A stretch of 64,000 nt of DNA from Mrakia gelida (taxonomy: Eukaryota > Basidiomycota > Tremellomycetes > Cystofilobasidiales > Mrakiaceae), in NCBI GenBank assembly GCA_024345305.1, contig BRON01000003.1, forward strand, positions 806,001 through 870,000, read 5' to 3'. The notes beneath the pieces were generated by a model. That model searched no databases. It worked only from the letters and a program-made list of their open reading frames with translations, and was not told the origin of the DNA. Each line of letters opens with the position of its first letter. Positions within the stretch are counted from its first letter, which is position 1. The translations under genes were made by a program, and so were the position numbers. This document shows positions 54,839 to 64,000 of this stretch, one piece after another.

Positions 54839-56902
54839 ATGTCTCGTCAACCTCCTCCACCACCTCCACCACCTATAGGATGCCCGGAACCCTCCACTTA
54901 CTCCCTCGTGTACACTCTCACCGGTCACTCAGCCAAGGTGTCGTCCGTCAAGTTCTCGCCTGATGGAACCAAGCTCGCGAGCTCAGGAGCAGATGGAATC
55001 GTCAACCTTTGGTGAGCTCGCCAGCCGCTTTCCCATAGTAGTTCTTCCTGGCGCTGACTTCTACATCGACTCTCCAGGGACTCGAAAACTGGGAAACACC
55101 TGAGAACGCTCGTAGGACACACCAAAGGTTCGTTCTCGTTCCCTCGCTCCTCCTTCCTTTGAAGTCGAGCTCACCTCCTCTCCTTCCCCTCTTGCTCTCT
55201 CATCCTCCAGGAGTCTCGGACATCGCCTTCTCTTCTGACTCTCGCTTCATAGCATCTGGCTCAGACGACAACAGCGTCAGGATATGGAGCGTAGAACTCG
55301 TTCGTTCCCATCCAATCCTCGCTCGTGCTCCTCCTTCGCTCGTTCGAGCTCACCACCTTTGCTCCTTCTCTTCACAGGGCAAACCCATCCACTCCCCTCT
55401 GCTAGCACACAAGGACTCGATTCTCTGTCTCTCCTTCAACCCCCAAGGGAACCTGCTAGCGAGTGGAGGGAAGGATGAGTGCGTTTGGATCTGGGACGTC
55501 AGAAGAGGTGAGCTTCGTGTTTCCCTTCCTCCTCCCTTTCTTCGTTCGACGCGTCGAAGCTAACCTGCTTGCGTCCTTCTTTCGCTGCGTGTCTCGTTGT
55601 CTAGGTAAACCTCACCTCTCCCTACCAGCTCACTCGGATCCAGTCTCGGGAGTCAACTTCAATCGAGACGGAACGATGCTCGTTTCGTGCAGTTGGGACG
55701 GACTGATGTGAGCTCGAGCTCTTCCTTCCTTTCATCGTCTTACCTCGCTCTTTGCTCTTCCACCTGACTGACTCTTTTACTTCTACTACATGTACCCTAG
55801 TCGTATGTGGGACACCTCCTCCGGCCAATGCCTCAAAACTCTCGTTCACGACGACTCCGTTCCGATGTTCGTCTCTCTCTCTCTCTCGCCTCCTCCTTCT
55901 GTTCTTTATCCCTCCCCGAATCCCAGCTTCAACGCGCTTCGCTGAATTCGCTCTTTCTCCTCTCGCATCCTTCACCTCTTCCGGAACCCCAGAGCCCACA
56001 TCTCCTTCACCCCGAACGGCCGACACGTCCTCTCCACCACCCTCGACTCAACCACCCGTCTCTGGAACTACCACACCTCCAAATGCATGAAGACCTTCCA
56101 AGGAGGACTGCTCGAGAAGTGGGGATGTCCCAGTGGCTTCCTCTTGCATCCGAGGCGTCCCACCTCCAAGTCGAAACGTGCTGGTGCGAAGAAGGACGAG
56201 AAGGGGAAGGGGAGGGAGGTCGACCTGGTCGGTGGGGACTCGTCGAAGGAGAGCTCAAACGGGGTCGGGGTGACGGCGGAGAACGGCGTTGCTGGAGAGG
56301 AGGAGCAGGAGGTGTGGGTGGTGGGTGGGTCGGAGGATGGGAGGGTGATCGGTTGGGAGGTTCAGAGTAGGAAGATCGTGTTGGATCTTCAGGCTTCAGC
56401 TGGTGCGTTTCGCTTTCTCTCCTCTCTTCTCTCTTCCGCGCCTTTTCCACCTTGACTGATCGCTCTTCTCCTTTCTTCTCGCACGCTCGAAACGTACAGA
56501 TCCAATCATCTCAGTCTCCGTTCGTCCTTCTCTCCTTCTCTCTCTCGACTTGTTCTCGCCTCGCCCGCTCGCTGACCTTCTCCACGTTCGTTTCGTCTTC
56601 TTCTCTCGCAGTGCCATCCTTTCCTCCCTCGCATCGCCTCAGCCTCCGTAGGATCAGACCTCACCATCAAGATCTGGGCGGATCTCGGTCGTCACGTCGT
56701 CGCTCCTCCTCCTCCTCCAACCACGGACTCGTCGTTGCTGCCAAACGGATCGGAAACGAGCGCAGAGAAGGAGCCTGCTATGGAGGAGGACAGTGGTGCC
56801 GCTGTTGCCAGTGGGAGTGGTGAGGTCTGCGGTGTTTCGTTAGAGGTGGAAGCAGCAGCAGCGGAGGAGGGAGGAGGGATGGGCGTCGACGATGCGACAT
56901 GA
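54839..56902 (+). CDS. SWD3: WD40 protein of the WDR5/Swd3 type (COMPASS histone methyltransferase subunit)
   Basis: Exons 54839-55011, 55078-55127, 55211-55299, 55378-55507, 55605-55707, 55801-55866, 55993-56402, 56500-56519 and 56612-56902 give 443 residues. A short polyproline start is followed by seven WD repeats aligned with WDR5: [109 protein letters not shown], then [14 protein letters not shown] and a final IKIW. WDR5/Swd3 is the scaffold that binds Set1/MLL and Rbbp5/Swd1 for H3K4 methylation. Two additions are unlike the roughly 315-residue Swd3: a Lys/Glu/Gly-rich loop of about 75 residues between repeats 6 and 7, and an acidic Ala/Glu tail of about 65 residues. Exon 8 has only 20 nt. 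Confidence 0.87.
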
Positions 56903-56999
56903 TCCTTTTCCTTCCACATTTTCCAGACCTGTGCGAATTCTGTCTCACCCCGTCCTTTCGCTGACAGCGCCTGCGCCAGGCAAGATCAGTTCGTAGAGT

Positions 57000-57592
57000 A
57001 TGCCATCCCCGTCTTCGCCCAGCGACAAGAGAAGAGGTTCGTTTAGTGGGAGTTCACTCGCTCGACGCGTCGAACTTCGAGACCGAGGTCCTTTCGTCCG
57101 TTCTTCTCACCTCGCCAGCACGACTCTCAAGACTGAAAGTATCTTTTTCTCTGGGTGCAGAGCCACTCTCCAACCCTTCTCCCTCTCCCCCGTCTCGCCT
57201 CGCCCTCTCCTCCTCGTTCCTCCCTCACTCCCTCTCAAATCCAAGCCGCCCAGGCCCATTCTCCTTCCCTACCCAGGTGACCTTCCTCTCCCTCGGGGGT
57301 CTCACCACCATCTGAAACCCCTATATACTAGCCCAACTCGCACTCACCTCTCCCTCCATCGCTCGTTTGGCAGGCAAAGGCCTCGACGAAGCTTCGCCTC
57401 GCTCTCGACGCGTTTGACTTCGATTTCGACCTTGCTCTTCTGGAACTTTCACCAAGACACATCGGAACAAGGGACAACGGACTGAGTTTCGACGATCCTT
57501 TCCTCTCGGTAGCTTCGAAGCCTGGCCTTGTCTTGTTCGTCTATCAGTACTGTGATCGTGTTTGGTGGGAGGAAAGTGGTTCACCTTGTTGA
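57000..57592 (+). CDS. Possible small protein, 123 aa, unassigned
   Basis: Three pieces join in phase: 57000-57036, 57161-57276 and 57374-57592. Donors are GTTCGT and GTGACC; acceptors are GTGCAG and TTGGCAG. The product begins MPSPSSPSDKRR, has a Ser/Pro-rich middle and a third exon with local codon bias (LRLALDAFDFDFDLALLEL). I recognise no domain. The first exon begins shortly after the WDR5-like stop, so the piece might instead belong to that gene's 3' region. The model needs transcript evidence. Confidence 0.33.
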
Positions 57593-58557
57593 GCTTCGAA
57601 TCGAGCGTCTGCTTGGTTTTCTCCATTTTTTCCTCGATTAGGTTAACTCCCTTTGATGATCGGAACATCTACTTGTGATTCCAATTTGCGTATGATTGGT
57701 TTCTCCTTTGTTGACTTCGGATGGCTTGCGAAGTTCTGTCTCTTCTGGGCGAGAAGGACGAGGAACTTCCTCGGTTGCAATCAGCTCGACTGTCCTTTCC
57801 TCTCCTCGGACGCGTCTTCCTTCCGCTTTCCTTTTCTCCGCTGAAGCGGGTTTCCTTTCGCTTTCGAGTTCGCAGAGATGAAGTAAATGAGAAGATCAAT
57901 CGAATCCAAGCCCCAGGCAAGCCTGAAGAAGCAAGACGTCGTACGTAGACCGAGAACAAAGCAAAAAAGTCGAGACCAAACCGAGGGAGCGGTAGGGAGA
58001 ACGAGAAAGAGCGCTAGGCGGAGGTATGAAGGGTAAGGGAGAACAGGAAAAGCTAAGCCGTAAGAGGGAAGAGGCTAAGCAAGTGTTTGATCGTTGAAAA
58101 ATGAATGAAGCGGGGGAATATGTTAGGAAGGAGAGGGAAGAGACGAGAAGGGAGAGCGTGAAGAGGCGTGAAGAAAAAAGAAGAGGAAACGATGAGAGCA
58201 GTCGAGAAGTGAAGTGAGAGGGAGAAGGAGAAATAATGCTAGGAGTCAAGGGGTACAGAGACTGTGAGGTGGTATGTATGATAAGAAGAGAGACTATGGT
58301 GTGTGTGCGTGAGGAGGAAAATGAAAGGGAGAGGAAGGGAAAGAAACGGTCCGCCGAACTTGAAGAGTTGATGAGATTGGGAGGTTCCGCCGATGATGCA
58401 AGGTTTGAGAAGTGGTAAAAAGATGCGAGAGAGAGTCCGAATCCGAATGCAAGGTGTTGAGAAGGGGAGGAGATCGAGACGAGGTTGGAGATGGGAGGCC
58501 TGAGATGCGATGCGACGACGACGACGACGGAGACCAGCTTGAGGAACGACGACCGAA
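57593..58557. other. Long intergenic stretch, probably cyclin 3' UTR
   Basis: Nearly 1 kb. Minus-strand sequence is T-rich and pyrimidine-rich after the cyclin stop, as in a long 3' UTR. Antisense open frames have no support. Confidence 0.45.
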
Positions 58558-60551
58558 TTACTGACTGAACCTCCTGTTCATTCCTGCGGGGACGGGTAGC
58601 GAGGAGTGGACGAGGGCTGGTCGAGGAACGTTGGCCTTAGCGTTGAGCGACGAGAAGACGGCCCTGGGCTCCTGAACGACGTAGCCGTTATCGATGGGTG
58701 CGACGATCTTGACGTTGGCGACGACGGAGGACTGCTTGACGGGCTCGGCGATGGTAGGAAGACGAGCGACGACCGAGGTGAGGGAGGAGGAGGAGCCTGA
58801 CGAGACGACGAGGAAGGGATCCGACGACGTGGCCGAGGTGGGAGTCTCTGGCATGTCCGAGTCCGACGAGTAGGCCGATCCTGAGCGACGAGGGGAGGAG
58901 AAGTCTGAAGAGACTGAGCTCGAGGAGTTGGATCGGGACCAGGTGAGGGAGGGGACGGAGGGAAGTCGAGACGATCGCTTGGGGATGTTGACCGTGAGAG
59001 CGGGAACTCTGATCTCGAATCGTCGACCCTTGAGGTATTCCTCCCGAACGAAGTGTGAAGCTCGGTTGTAGTATCCATGGGAGTACTTGGCGACGACGAT
59101 TTCCGAGACCATCTCGAGCTGCTCTCCGAGGTGACGGTCGAGGGCGAAGGCGACGTCGACGGCGGTGTCGTACTCGTCGAGGGACTGTAGAGAGAGGAAG
59201 AGAAAGGAGTCAGTCTTTCCGAGATCGAGGAAGGGGAGGCCCGAAGGTAGGGAAGAAATAGGAAGGGCGAAAACGCGAGAAGGAAGAAGGATGGAAGAAA
59301 AACTCACGCGACGAGGCTTGTCGAGAAGATGCCTGGCGAGGAGCAACGCGCCCATCGCGATGGCTGAAGGAAGGTAGGCGACGAACTCCTTGTGGAAGAG
59401 AGTTAACTCCATGACGAACCGAGCGACGTGCTGGGTCTCGGCGTCCTCCTTCGACGTTCCCATGCACTGCAGCCGAAGCCAGGACTCGGCGGTGGGATGC
59501 GAGAGGTTCCATCCAATGGTCGAGAGGACATGTCCCTCCATTTGAAGGAACGCGGACTCATCGTACGCCGCACAGCACATGTCCCGAAGCATCTCGACGG
59601 TTGGGACCTTGTCCTTGGAGTCCTGAGGGTGGAAGAAAAAGCGGAGAGAAAGGAGGTGTCAGCGACGAAGAAAATGAGGGGGAGGGATTGGCGACGACGG
59701 CGTCGACGTCAAGCAGTCAAAGGGAAGCGCAGACTCAAAGAAAAACTGAACGAACCTCGTACTTGGCAGCGATCCAAAGAGCAGCACATCCGACGAGTTG
59801 GTAGTGTTTCTTGAAGACGACTCGTTTCGATACGTAGCGGTCGACGATGTTGAGCGAGAGGTAGAGGACTTCCGGACGAAGGCGAAACTGCTGGTGGATC
59901 TCGACGAGGAACTCGACGAGGTAGGGTCGCATGTACCACTGGAGTTCTGGTTGCATGTCCATGAGGTCGACTTGGGAACGTGTTGCAGTCTGGAAAAGTT
60001 GCGAAAGGGGAGGAGGAAGGTCGCGGCGTCAGGGACGGAGCGAAGGAGGGCGAGGAATGAAACAAAAAGCGGCGTCGACGAGAACGAGAAAGACTCACCT
60101 CCTGTTCTCGCATGTAGCAGATCACGTCCTCCCTGTATTCATCCTCGAACAGCATCCTGCACTCCGCTGGTCCTGCCGACCCAACCGACCCAACAGCGAG
60201 CTTCATCTTCGCCTTCTCCTCCCGACGACGCTTGATCTCCGAGACGAGGGGTTCCGACGGCGTGCGACGAGTTGCTGAGCTCTTTGCTGGCGACGAGCGT
60301 TTGCTGACTCCACCACCGAGGACGGCTGGTTGTATGGAAGGACCTGCCTGTGATGATGGACCGGCGACGGAGGAGAGGGAGGTGGAGGAAGACGAGGCGG
60401 AGGAGGAGGAAGAGCTGATGTCCGTCGAGGAGGAGCAGGTCGAGGTTGGGGAGACCGTGACCGAAGCGCGTTTTTTCGATGGGTTGGCGTAGACCTGGTG
60501 ACGGAGGTTTCGAAGTGGTGCGAGGGCGTCCGAGGAGAGAAAGGAAGGCAT
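58558..60551 (-). CDS. Cyclin (Cln1/B-type-like), cell-cycle control
   Basis: Minus-strand exons 60551-60099, 59989-59756, 59622-59308 and 59184-58558 give 542 residues. The cyclin box starts after [16 protein letters not shown] and [19 protein letters not shown], then [39 protein letters not shown] with [15 protein letters not shown] created across junction 2, and a second box with [19 protein letters not shown]. Cyclins bind and activate Cdk1. This pattern is closest to what I recall of basidiomycete Cln1-type cyclins, though A/B-type naming is possible. The N-terminal 120 residues are Ser-rich. The C-terminal about 180 residues are Ser/Pro-rich and could carry phosphodegrons (inference). 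The box arginine and lysine positions that contact the kinase are present. The frame remains open upstream, but [10 protein letters not shown] at 60551 is the best start. Confidence 0.85.
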
Positions 60552-62389
60552 GTCGAGAGGAGGGGAAGGGGGTCTGGAAGGGGTAGGAAAGGCTGGAGGA
60601 GGGAGGTCGAGGGAGGAGGGATTTGGCGAAGGGTGACCGAGTTTACGAGCTATCAAAGCGTTGCGAGGAGGAGGTGGAGGATAGAGTAGGGTAGGACAAA
60701 GAAAAGAGAGCAAAATGGAAGGGAAAGAGGTTAGGATAAGAAGGTGGGGGTTGAGGGGAGGGAAGGGAGAGCTAGGGACGGGAGGGAGGGGAGGGAAGGG
60801 AAAAGCGTGCCTGCTCACCTTGAGTGCCGAAGTAAATTTGACCGTGCTGAGGAAGAGAAGGAACCGATGGGACTGAGATGATTCTTGATGAGCTGAGGTT
60901 GGGACTTGAAGAAGGCGAAGAAAAGGAGAGCGATGGGAGGGAGGGAAAAGGGCGGCCGTTTCGAGAAGGGAAGAGATGGGAAGAAGATGCGACGTTAAAA
61001 ACGAGATGAACCGACGAGATGGATGTCCGAGCGAGCCGTGAGGTTGTCGGAGGGGAGGGGAGGAGAAGACGGGATAGGAGGAGAAAAGGAAGAGGAAAGG
61101 AAAGGGAGATGGAGTCAGGACGAAGGAAAGAGGTTTGCACGAAAAGCGTGACGGGCTGAAACGATAGCGAATGCTGCGAAGGACGGTAACTCGAGGGTTG
61201 GAACGTCCGACCTGGAGAAGGAAAGTCAATTACCCTCGCGCAGGGTTGGCTGGGAGCTTTCACTCCGGGGAAGGGAGAAAGAGCACGCCCGCCAAACGCC
61301 GGCCCTCCAAAACCTTTCCCCGCAACTTTCTCCTCTCGATCGAAGAGAACAATGGGCAGGACGCGATTTCTCGTGTTCTGTGGGCCAGCGGAAGAAATGA
61401 AAGGGCGAAACCGTAACTCACAGACGCGTCTGAACGTTGGAGTCGTCTCTTCTGATGGTGGCACTCATCCCAGAGCTTCGAGTTTGGATTTGATGAGAAG
61501 CCTGTAGAGGAGAGAGATCGTTCCAGAGTAAGCGATGTGAAGGAGCTAGGGAAGAACGAGGGTGCTGTTCGGAATTGTCGGTGCACACGTCGAGCGTCGG
61601 AAGTGCTGCAGAAAGGAAGGTCGAGGGGACTCGAGGACTCACCAGGGGAGCCGTCGATGAAGCAGATGGTCGCGATACCTGTTGAGCCGAGCACGAATAA
61701 GAGCTTCAGGTCAGTCTAGCTCGCTTCCTCTGGAGCCCTCGAGAACCCTCGGTTTCTCTGCGAGACGATGCTTTACTCTCGGCGGAGGCAGAAAAGCTCC
61801 ACCCTCTCGATCTTCCGTCGTTTTCGTCCCTCATCCAAGGAATCAAACTTCGGCTCAACAGGCTCTTACAAAGAGCGAAAAGGCTCAAGGCGAGAAGCTT
61901 CGACACGATCGCCCTCGCCATCAAAAGACGCGTCACCCAAACTCTCCCTCTTCCCCTTCTCCCCGCTTCCCTTCCCTCCCTTTCACTTCTCCCCACATCG
62001 GCAACCACCGTCAAAGGCGAGCCGCCTCGCCTTACCATCTCGGGGGTCTCATCGCGCGACCTCACCTTCGCGAAGAACAAAGGAGAAGGAAAAAGAGACG
62101 CGTCCAAACTCACCTCCGTTGACTTCTCCGTCGAACAAAGGGAACCGCCGTCCTCGGAAGCCAGATCGCTTCTCCTTTGACGTTTTGAAGTCTGTTCGAG
62201 AGGTCTGTGCACGATTGGACCATCGGAAGAAAGAGGGGAGGGGAGGAGAGGAGCGAGGGAGGAATGAAAAACGGTCAGTCCGGTCTTTTCCCTCATCTTC
62301 TCCTTGTCGACTTTTCTATCGCTCGCTTCCCAAACAGGAAGTAGACGAGCTAGATATAACTCGGCTTCCGAAGGATACAGAGCTGATCT
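60552..62389. other. Unresolved region: cyclin promoter and leader plus possible minus-strand exons
   Basis: On the minus strand, good local donors occur at 61635 (plus strand CTCACC), 61421 and 60826, with acceptors at about 61504 and 61389. Exon-like pieces lie between, one reading LLFVLGSTGIATICFIDG, hydrophobic, and one reading MSATIRRDDSNVQTR. They hint at a small membrane protein or at leader exons of the cyclin gene. No complete model closes, so I do not call a gene. Confidence 0.35.
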
Positions 62390-63780
62390 TCATATCGCTT
62401 CGTTCTGTTCAATTCCAGACGTTCCTTCCCATCTCTCATCGAGCGAGGCGGAGGGTTTCGCCCAGGACGATCCTGTTCTCCCTTTGCTCCATCGCGTTCG
62501 TAGCTCGTTTCGACCTCTTCGAGCGAGCAACGTCGATGAACCTTGGTTTCGCTCTTCGACAGACAGATCTTCCACCCTTTCCTCATCCGACAAAGGGACC
62601 GCGACAACCTCGACAGCTAGCGTCGTTCGAAGACGAAGGGAAGGAGGAAACGAGGACTCACCTTTTGGAGAGGGAGGAGGGAGCCATGGTCGAGGGATCC
62701 GTCGTGTCGTCGTTGATGGATAAAGTCAATGAGGTCTCTCCTTGGGCGATGGACTCGAACTTGATGGGGATATCGGATCTTGGAGAGGGGGAGGGAAGAC
62801 GAAAGGATGGGGAGGGAGGACGGGAAGGGATAAAAGTGGTGAGCTCGTTCGGTTTCGTTCCTTTCGTTTGGTTTGGGATCGGAGGAGGATGGCTCACCTG
62901 GGATGCCTAGAGACTTTGAAGGAGGGTTCCAGAGCCGAGAGAGAAGGGCTGAGCTTGATGGAGCTAGATTGTAGGGGTAGATGGAGGAAGGGAAGGTGGA
63001 AGAGGAGTCAGTGACGGCATGGACCAAAGGGAAGGGAAGGTCGAGGTCGTCGTCCGTCTCGTTTGTCTTCCTCCCACTCTTCTCACCCCCTTCCCTCTCC
63101 TCTACACACGATGGAGAGGGACGTTCGCTACTGCTGATCTACCTCTACGTGAGGATGTTGAAACTTGTTCTTTGTTTCGAGCGAGCCCCCTTCAGGAGGA
63201 ACAGGTTTCGCGGAGTGGAGCAGGAGGGAGGAGGAGAAGATGAACCGAGGTTTCAAGCTCACCTTTTGGAGGAGGAGAAGATGGTCGTTGGAGGGAGGAA
63301 CGAGGAGACTAGCTACCGAGTGGACGAGAGAGAGAGAGCTAACCAGAAGAGGAGGAGGAGACGCGAGGGGGAGAAGGGGAAGGACAGAGATCGTCAGCTT
63401 GAAACTTCTGCTTGTCCGTCGTCGTTCCTCCCCCTTCTCGACCCTCCCTCTTGCTCTTCGGAGCTTCGCAACAGACCTCGTAGGATAGGATTCTAGAAGG
63501 AAGACTCGATACTCACGTTTTTGTGCTCTTTTTTGGAGGGAGGGAGGGAGGCGAGAAGACCGAGGAGATGCGAGGTGAGATTTGGAGGAGACGACGTGAG
63601 CGAGGGTTCCTTTTTCCTTGAGTAACGAGATCCAGAAGAGAACGAGATAGGCGAATCTGAGATGGTAGGAGGGAGGAGGAGCGATCCGAGGGAAGGGGGA
63701 GGCGGTGGACGTTGAAGGAGAAGAAACGAAACCGAGGAGGAGCGGAGGAGGGAGGGGAGGAGGTGGGACGAGCTCAACAA
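62390..63780 (-). CDS. Uncharacterised minus-strand gene, 5' end unresolved
   Basis: Minus-strand exons that agree in phase: up to 63517 (frame open from 63780), 63312-63263, 62963-62898, 62778-62662 and 62576-62390 (TGA). Donors are GTGAGT or GTGAGC throughout. The joined product is Ser/Pro/Leu-rich at the start (PPPPPSLGSLLLPPTISDSP), has LTSHLLGLLASLPPSKKEHK, SIKLSPSLSALEPSFKVSRH, then SDIPIKFESIAQGETSLTLS and a charged tail (VEDLSVEERNQ). No family is recognised. There is no ATG in the first visible exon, so a further 5' exon is needed. Acceptors of the second and fifth exons are weak choices, and the model may be partly wrong. Confidence 0.38.
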
Positions 63781-64000
63781 GGAGGGAGGGGAGGGAGGAC
63801 CGTCGAAGAGGAGGGCGGCTGGGGAAAAACTTCTCTGCTTGGGACAAAGACAGAGTCGTCGATGGAGGAAGAGAAGAAGCGGAAGGACGGCGAAGTGAAA
63901 GGATTCAACAGAGGAGTCGTCCTTGAGTGGACTTCGAAGGTGAGCGGGGGGAGGAGGGTGAGAGAGGGGAGCGGTCTGCCCTTCCCCCCTCGTATAAAGA

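Noticed and set aside
61768..62910. 380-codon plus frame near the right end
   Set aside because: It opposes minus-strand exons with good splice signals, and its product is Arg/Ser/Pro-rich low-complexity sequence.
1..64000. tRNA, rRNA, snoRNA genes, CRISPR arrays, riboswitches
   Set aside because: I looked for B-box-like GTTCGA(A/T)TC contexts, repeat-spacer patterns and conserved rRNA words. GTTCGA is common here as part of codons and donors, but no cloverleaf could be folded around any site. CRISPR and riboswitch classes are not expected in this DNA.

Overview
This is fungal nuclear DNA. Almost every gene is cut by many short introns (mostly 60-110 nt). Donors fit GTNNGT (mainly GTGAGT and GTTCGT), branch sites read CTGAC, and acceptors are pyrimidine-rich CAG or TAG. 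Together with the moderately high GC content, heavy TCG/CGA/CTC codon use and compact layout, this suggests a basidiomycete yeast of the Pucciniomycotina (red-yeast type). The genus cannot be named from sequence alone. Exon coordinates below were assembled by hand from splice signals and reading phase. Each finished model sums to a multiple of three, but individual borders could be off by a base.

Left arm (1-26 kb): the 3' part of the eIF2-assembly chaperone CDC123; a small cysteine-rich two-TM protein (minus strand) head to head with the giant ribosome-biogenesis ATPase midasin (MDN1/REA1, 29 exons, 5243 aa, about 18 kb); a short-chain dehydrogenase with a presequence-like N-terminus; and the RNase P/MRP subunit POP4.

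Middle (26-43 kb): an F-box-like protein (minus), a 1291-aa Msb1/Mug8-type cell-polarity protein, a conserved fungal protein of unknown function (minus), prephenate dehydratase (PHA2) with a shortened ACT region, then a complete Ty1/copia retrotransposon (35956-40802). The element has 230-bp LTRs with no difference that I can see, a 5-bp target duplication and one uninterrupted 1435-codon Gag-Pol frame. It sits between the 3' ends of PHA2 and an AIF/FSP1-like NADH oxidoreductase (minus). That oxidoreductase carries a one-base frameshift and a GC-AG intron.

Right arm (43-64 kb): NMN adenylyltransferase, an uncharacterised acidic/basic 333-aa protein, a secreted double-psi beta-barrel (barwin/expansin-like) protein, a Bem46-type membrane-anchored serine hydrolase, a GNAT acetyltransferase (minus), a WDR5/Swd3 COMPASS subunit, a possible 123-aa gene, a cyclin (minus), and at the end a poorly resolved minus-strand gene.

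The genes are mostly unrelated housekeeping functions (ribosome maturation, translation-factor assembly, tRNA 5' processing, Phe and NAD synthesis, histone methylation, cell cycle). I see no biosynthetic cluster, CRISPR array, rRNA or tRNA gene. The points most worth a second look are the young copia element, the frameshifted oxidoreductase beside it, the shortened ACT region of PHA2, several extreme micro-exons, a 3'-UTR intron in MDN1, and three conserved or coding-like proteins without an assigned role.
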